Part shown: piece by piece, positions 63,391 to 64,000 of the stretch
Numbering within the stretch: position 1 is the stretch's first letter
Layout: each line of letters opens with the position of its first letter
Assembly: GCA_965203305.1 (NCBI GenBank)
Contig: OZ241874.1
Coordinates: forward strand, 186,001-250,000
Length of the DNA: 64,000 nucleotides
DNA from: Bin80 sp965203305
GTDB taxonomy: Bacteria; Bacteroidota; Rhodothermia; Rhodothermales; Bin80
Reading direction: 5' to 3'
Notes under the pieces: model-generated
Seen by the model: only the letters and a program-made list of their open reading frames with translations
What the model was told of the DNA's origin: nothing
The model's database searches: none
Made by a program: the position numbers and the translations under genes

Positions 63391-64000
63391 AGGTTCTGCA
63401 GTGTCCTCTTGAAATTAATCTCCAGACCATTGCTGAGCTGCGACGCAATTCGCCCGGGCATATGAAGTCCCAGACCAGCCAGAAGAATCGCGACAGCCGC
63501 CATGGACCACAGAAAGCCCATCCGGGAGGATACTGCTCCAGTAACACCGCCGGAATTTTGGGCAAAAAGCTGCTCAAACGCAGCCAGCCACAGGTTGTCG
63601 TACGACTGCAGGATTGACACCATGTCATCCCCGATAGAGGCGGCAACTCCTGCGATCAGGATAATGAAGAACAGCTTCACTCCCACATAGACGGCGTATT
63701 TCAGGTATCCTTCACCCAACGGAGCGGTTCCGCGAAATGCCATGAACCCAACAAAGAACAGCCCCCCTGTGACCACCACATAGCTTTCAATCATCGTCAC
63801 AAGAAGGTGTGCTGCCAGCGCAACGAAACACAGTAACATGATCAGAGCAGGAACCACCGCCAGAGAGGTGATAAAATCCGAGGTCAGTCCCACAGACTGC
63901 ATCACGTTCAGCAGCATGCTCAATCCGATATTGAGGAGATGGGTTGGTGAAAGATGCGTTACACTGCTTCCGCCAATATATATGGCAGTCTCTCCAAATC
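63387..64000 (-). CDS. trbL: VirB6/TrbL-family membrane channel protein (5' end outside window)
   Basis: The frame stays open to the right edge (FGETAIYIGGSSVTHLSPTHLLNIGLSML...), so the start codon is outside; at least 204 residues are present. Several membrane segments are visible (VPALIMLLCFVALAAHLLV, VVVTGGLFFVGFMAF, VGVKLFFIILIAGVAA and SMAAVAILLAGLGLHMP). This is the pattern of TrbL/VirB6, the polytopic inner-membrane channel protein. It is followed by trbF, as in P-type transfer operons, where trbJ and virB4-like genes usually lie upstream; those would be beyond the window. Confidence 0.85.
   Translation of the reverse strand, partial: FGETAIYIGGSSVTHLSPTHLLNIGLSMLLNVMQSVGLTSDFITSLAVVPALIMLLCFVALAAHLLVTMIESYVVVTGGLFFVGFMAFRGTAPLGEGYLKYAVYVGVKLFFIILIAGVAASIGDDMVSILQSYDNLWLAAFEQLFAQNSGGVTGAVSSRMGFLWSMAAVAILLAGLGLHMPGRIASQLSNGLEINFKRTLQNL

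Noticed and set aside
1..64000. tRNA, rRNA and known riboswitches
   Set aside because: No convincing cloverleaf, rRNA segment or riboswitch core was seen; this was by eye only, so a tRNAscan and Rfam search would be decisive.

Overview
This 64 kb window looks like a chromosomal segment of a Gram-negative bacterium of the Bacteroidota/Rhodothermota-Balneolota (FCB) group, roughly 50-55% GC by eye. The main taxonomic hint is the C-terminal sorting domain (NYPNPFNP... YLYR...) on three giant exported proteins, typical of type IX secretion substrates in that group. A PVC-type heme-binding/sorbosone-dehydrogenase-like lipoprotein, a Tat-signal Gfo/Idh/MocA oxidoreductase and a sulfatase fit an environmental or host-associated polysaccharide/sugar degrader. 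The phylum is an inference.

Layout. (1) 1-5.5 kb: catabolic genes (partial lipoprotein dehydrogenase with cupredoxin and ThuA parts, cupin, PEP-hydrolase-like TIM barrel, MocA oxidoreductase). (2) 5.7-7.5 kb: hipBA-type toxin-antitoxin pair with a perfect inverted-repeat operator candidate. (3) 8-9 kb: decayed tnpB. (4) 9.5-13.2 kb: a sulfatase gene cut exactly in its active-site region by an IS66-family element with an 8-bp target duplication. (5) 13.3-18.9 kb: housekeeping genes aroB, degP/Q-like protease, fumC, panC, VOC protein. (6) 18.9-20.6 kb: a MITE-like repeat interrupted by a second, TIR-bounded tnpB element; an uninterrupted MITE copy lies at 32.3 kb. (7) 21.2-30.3 kb, minus strand: a compact, mostly overlapping gene set encoding two unknown envelope proteins, three DUF4402-like secreted proteins, a PapD-like chaperone, an usher-like outer-membrane protein, then ExbB, two ExbD and a TonB-position protein. 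(8) 30.7-38.9 kb: two restriction-modification systems, an EcoRV-like pair and a 1669-residue type ISP (LlaGI-like) nuclease-helicase-methylase with an AAA ATPase upstream. (9) 39.8-45.2 kb: conjugation/mobilisation genes (MobC-like, MobA relaxase, VirB9, VirB10, VirD4). (10) 46.1-62.5 kb: three tandem paralogous surface proteins of about 1760-1780 residues. (11) 62.7-64 kb: VirB8/TrbF and partial VirB6/TrbL on the opposite strand.

The strongest theme is likely phase variation. Each giant gene has a long G tract (13, 10 and 10 G) just after its conserved start codon, inside the signal-peptide coding region. From the conserved ATG, gene 1 is in frame while genes 2 and 3 are out of frame as sequenced; gene 2 has a second ATG 7 bp downstream that is in frame. 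The third gene is a mosaic of the other two, and all three carry related 5' and 3' hairpins. The type ISP gene also carries G9 and G8 tracts (minus strand) before its predicted target-recognition region. The three surface proteins sit among conjugation genes, suggesting a mobile element carrying switchable surface and defence functions. A second unusual system is the chaperone-usher-like cluster joined to an ExbB-ExbD-ExbD-TonB-like energy module.
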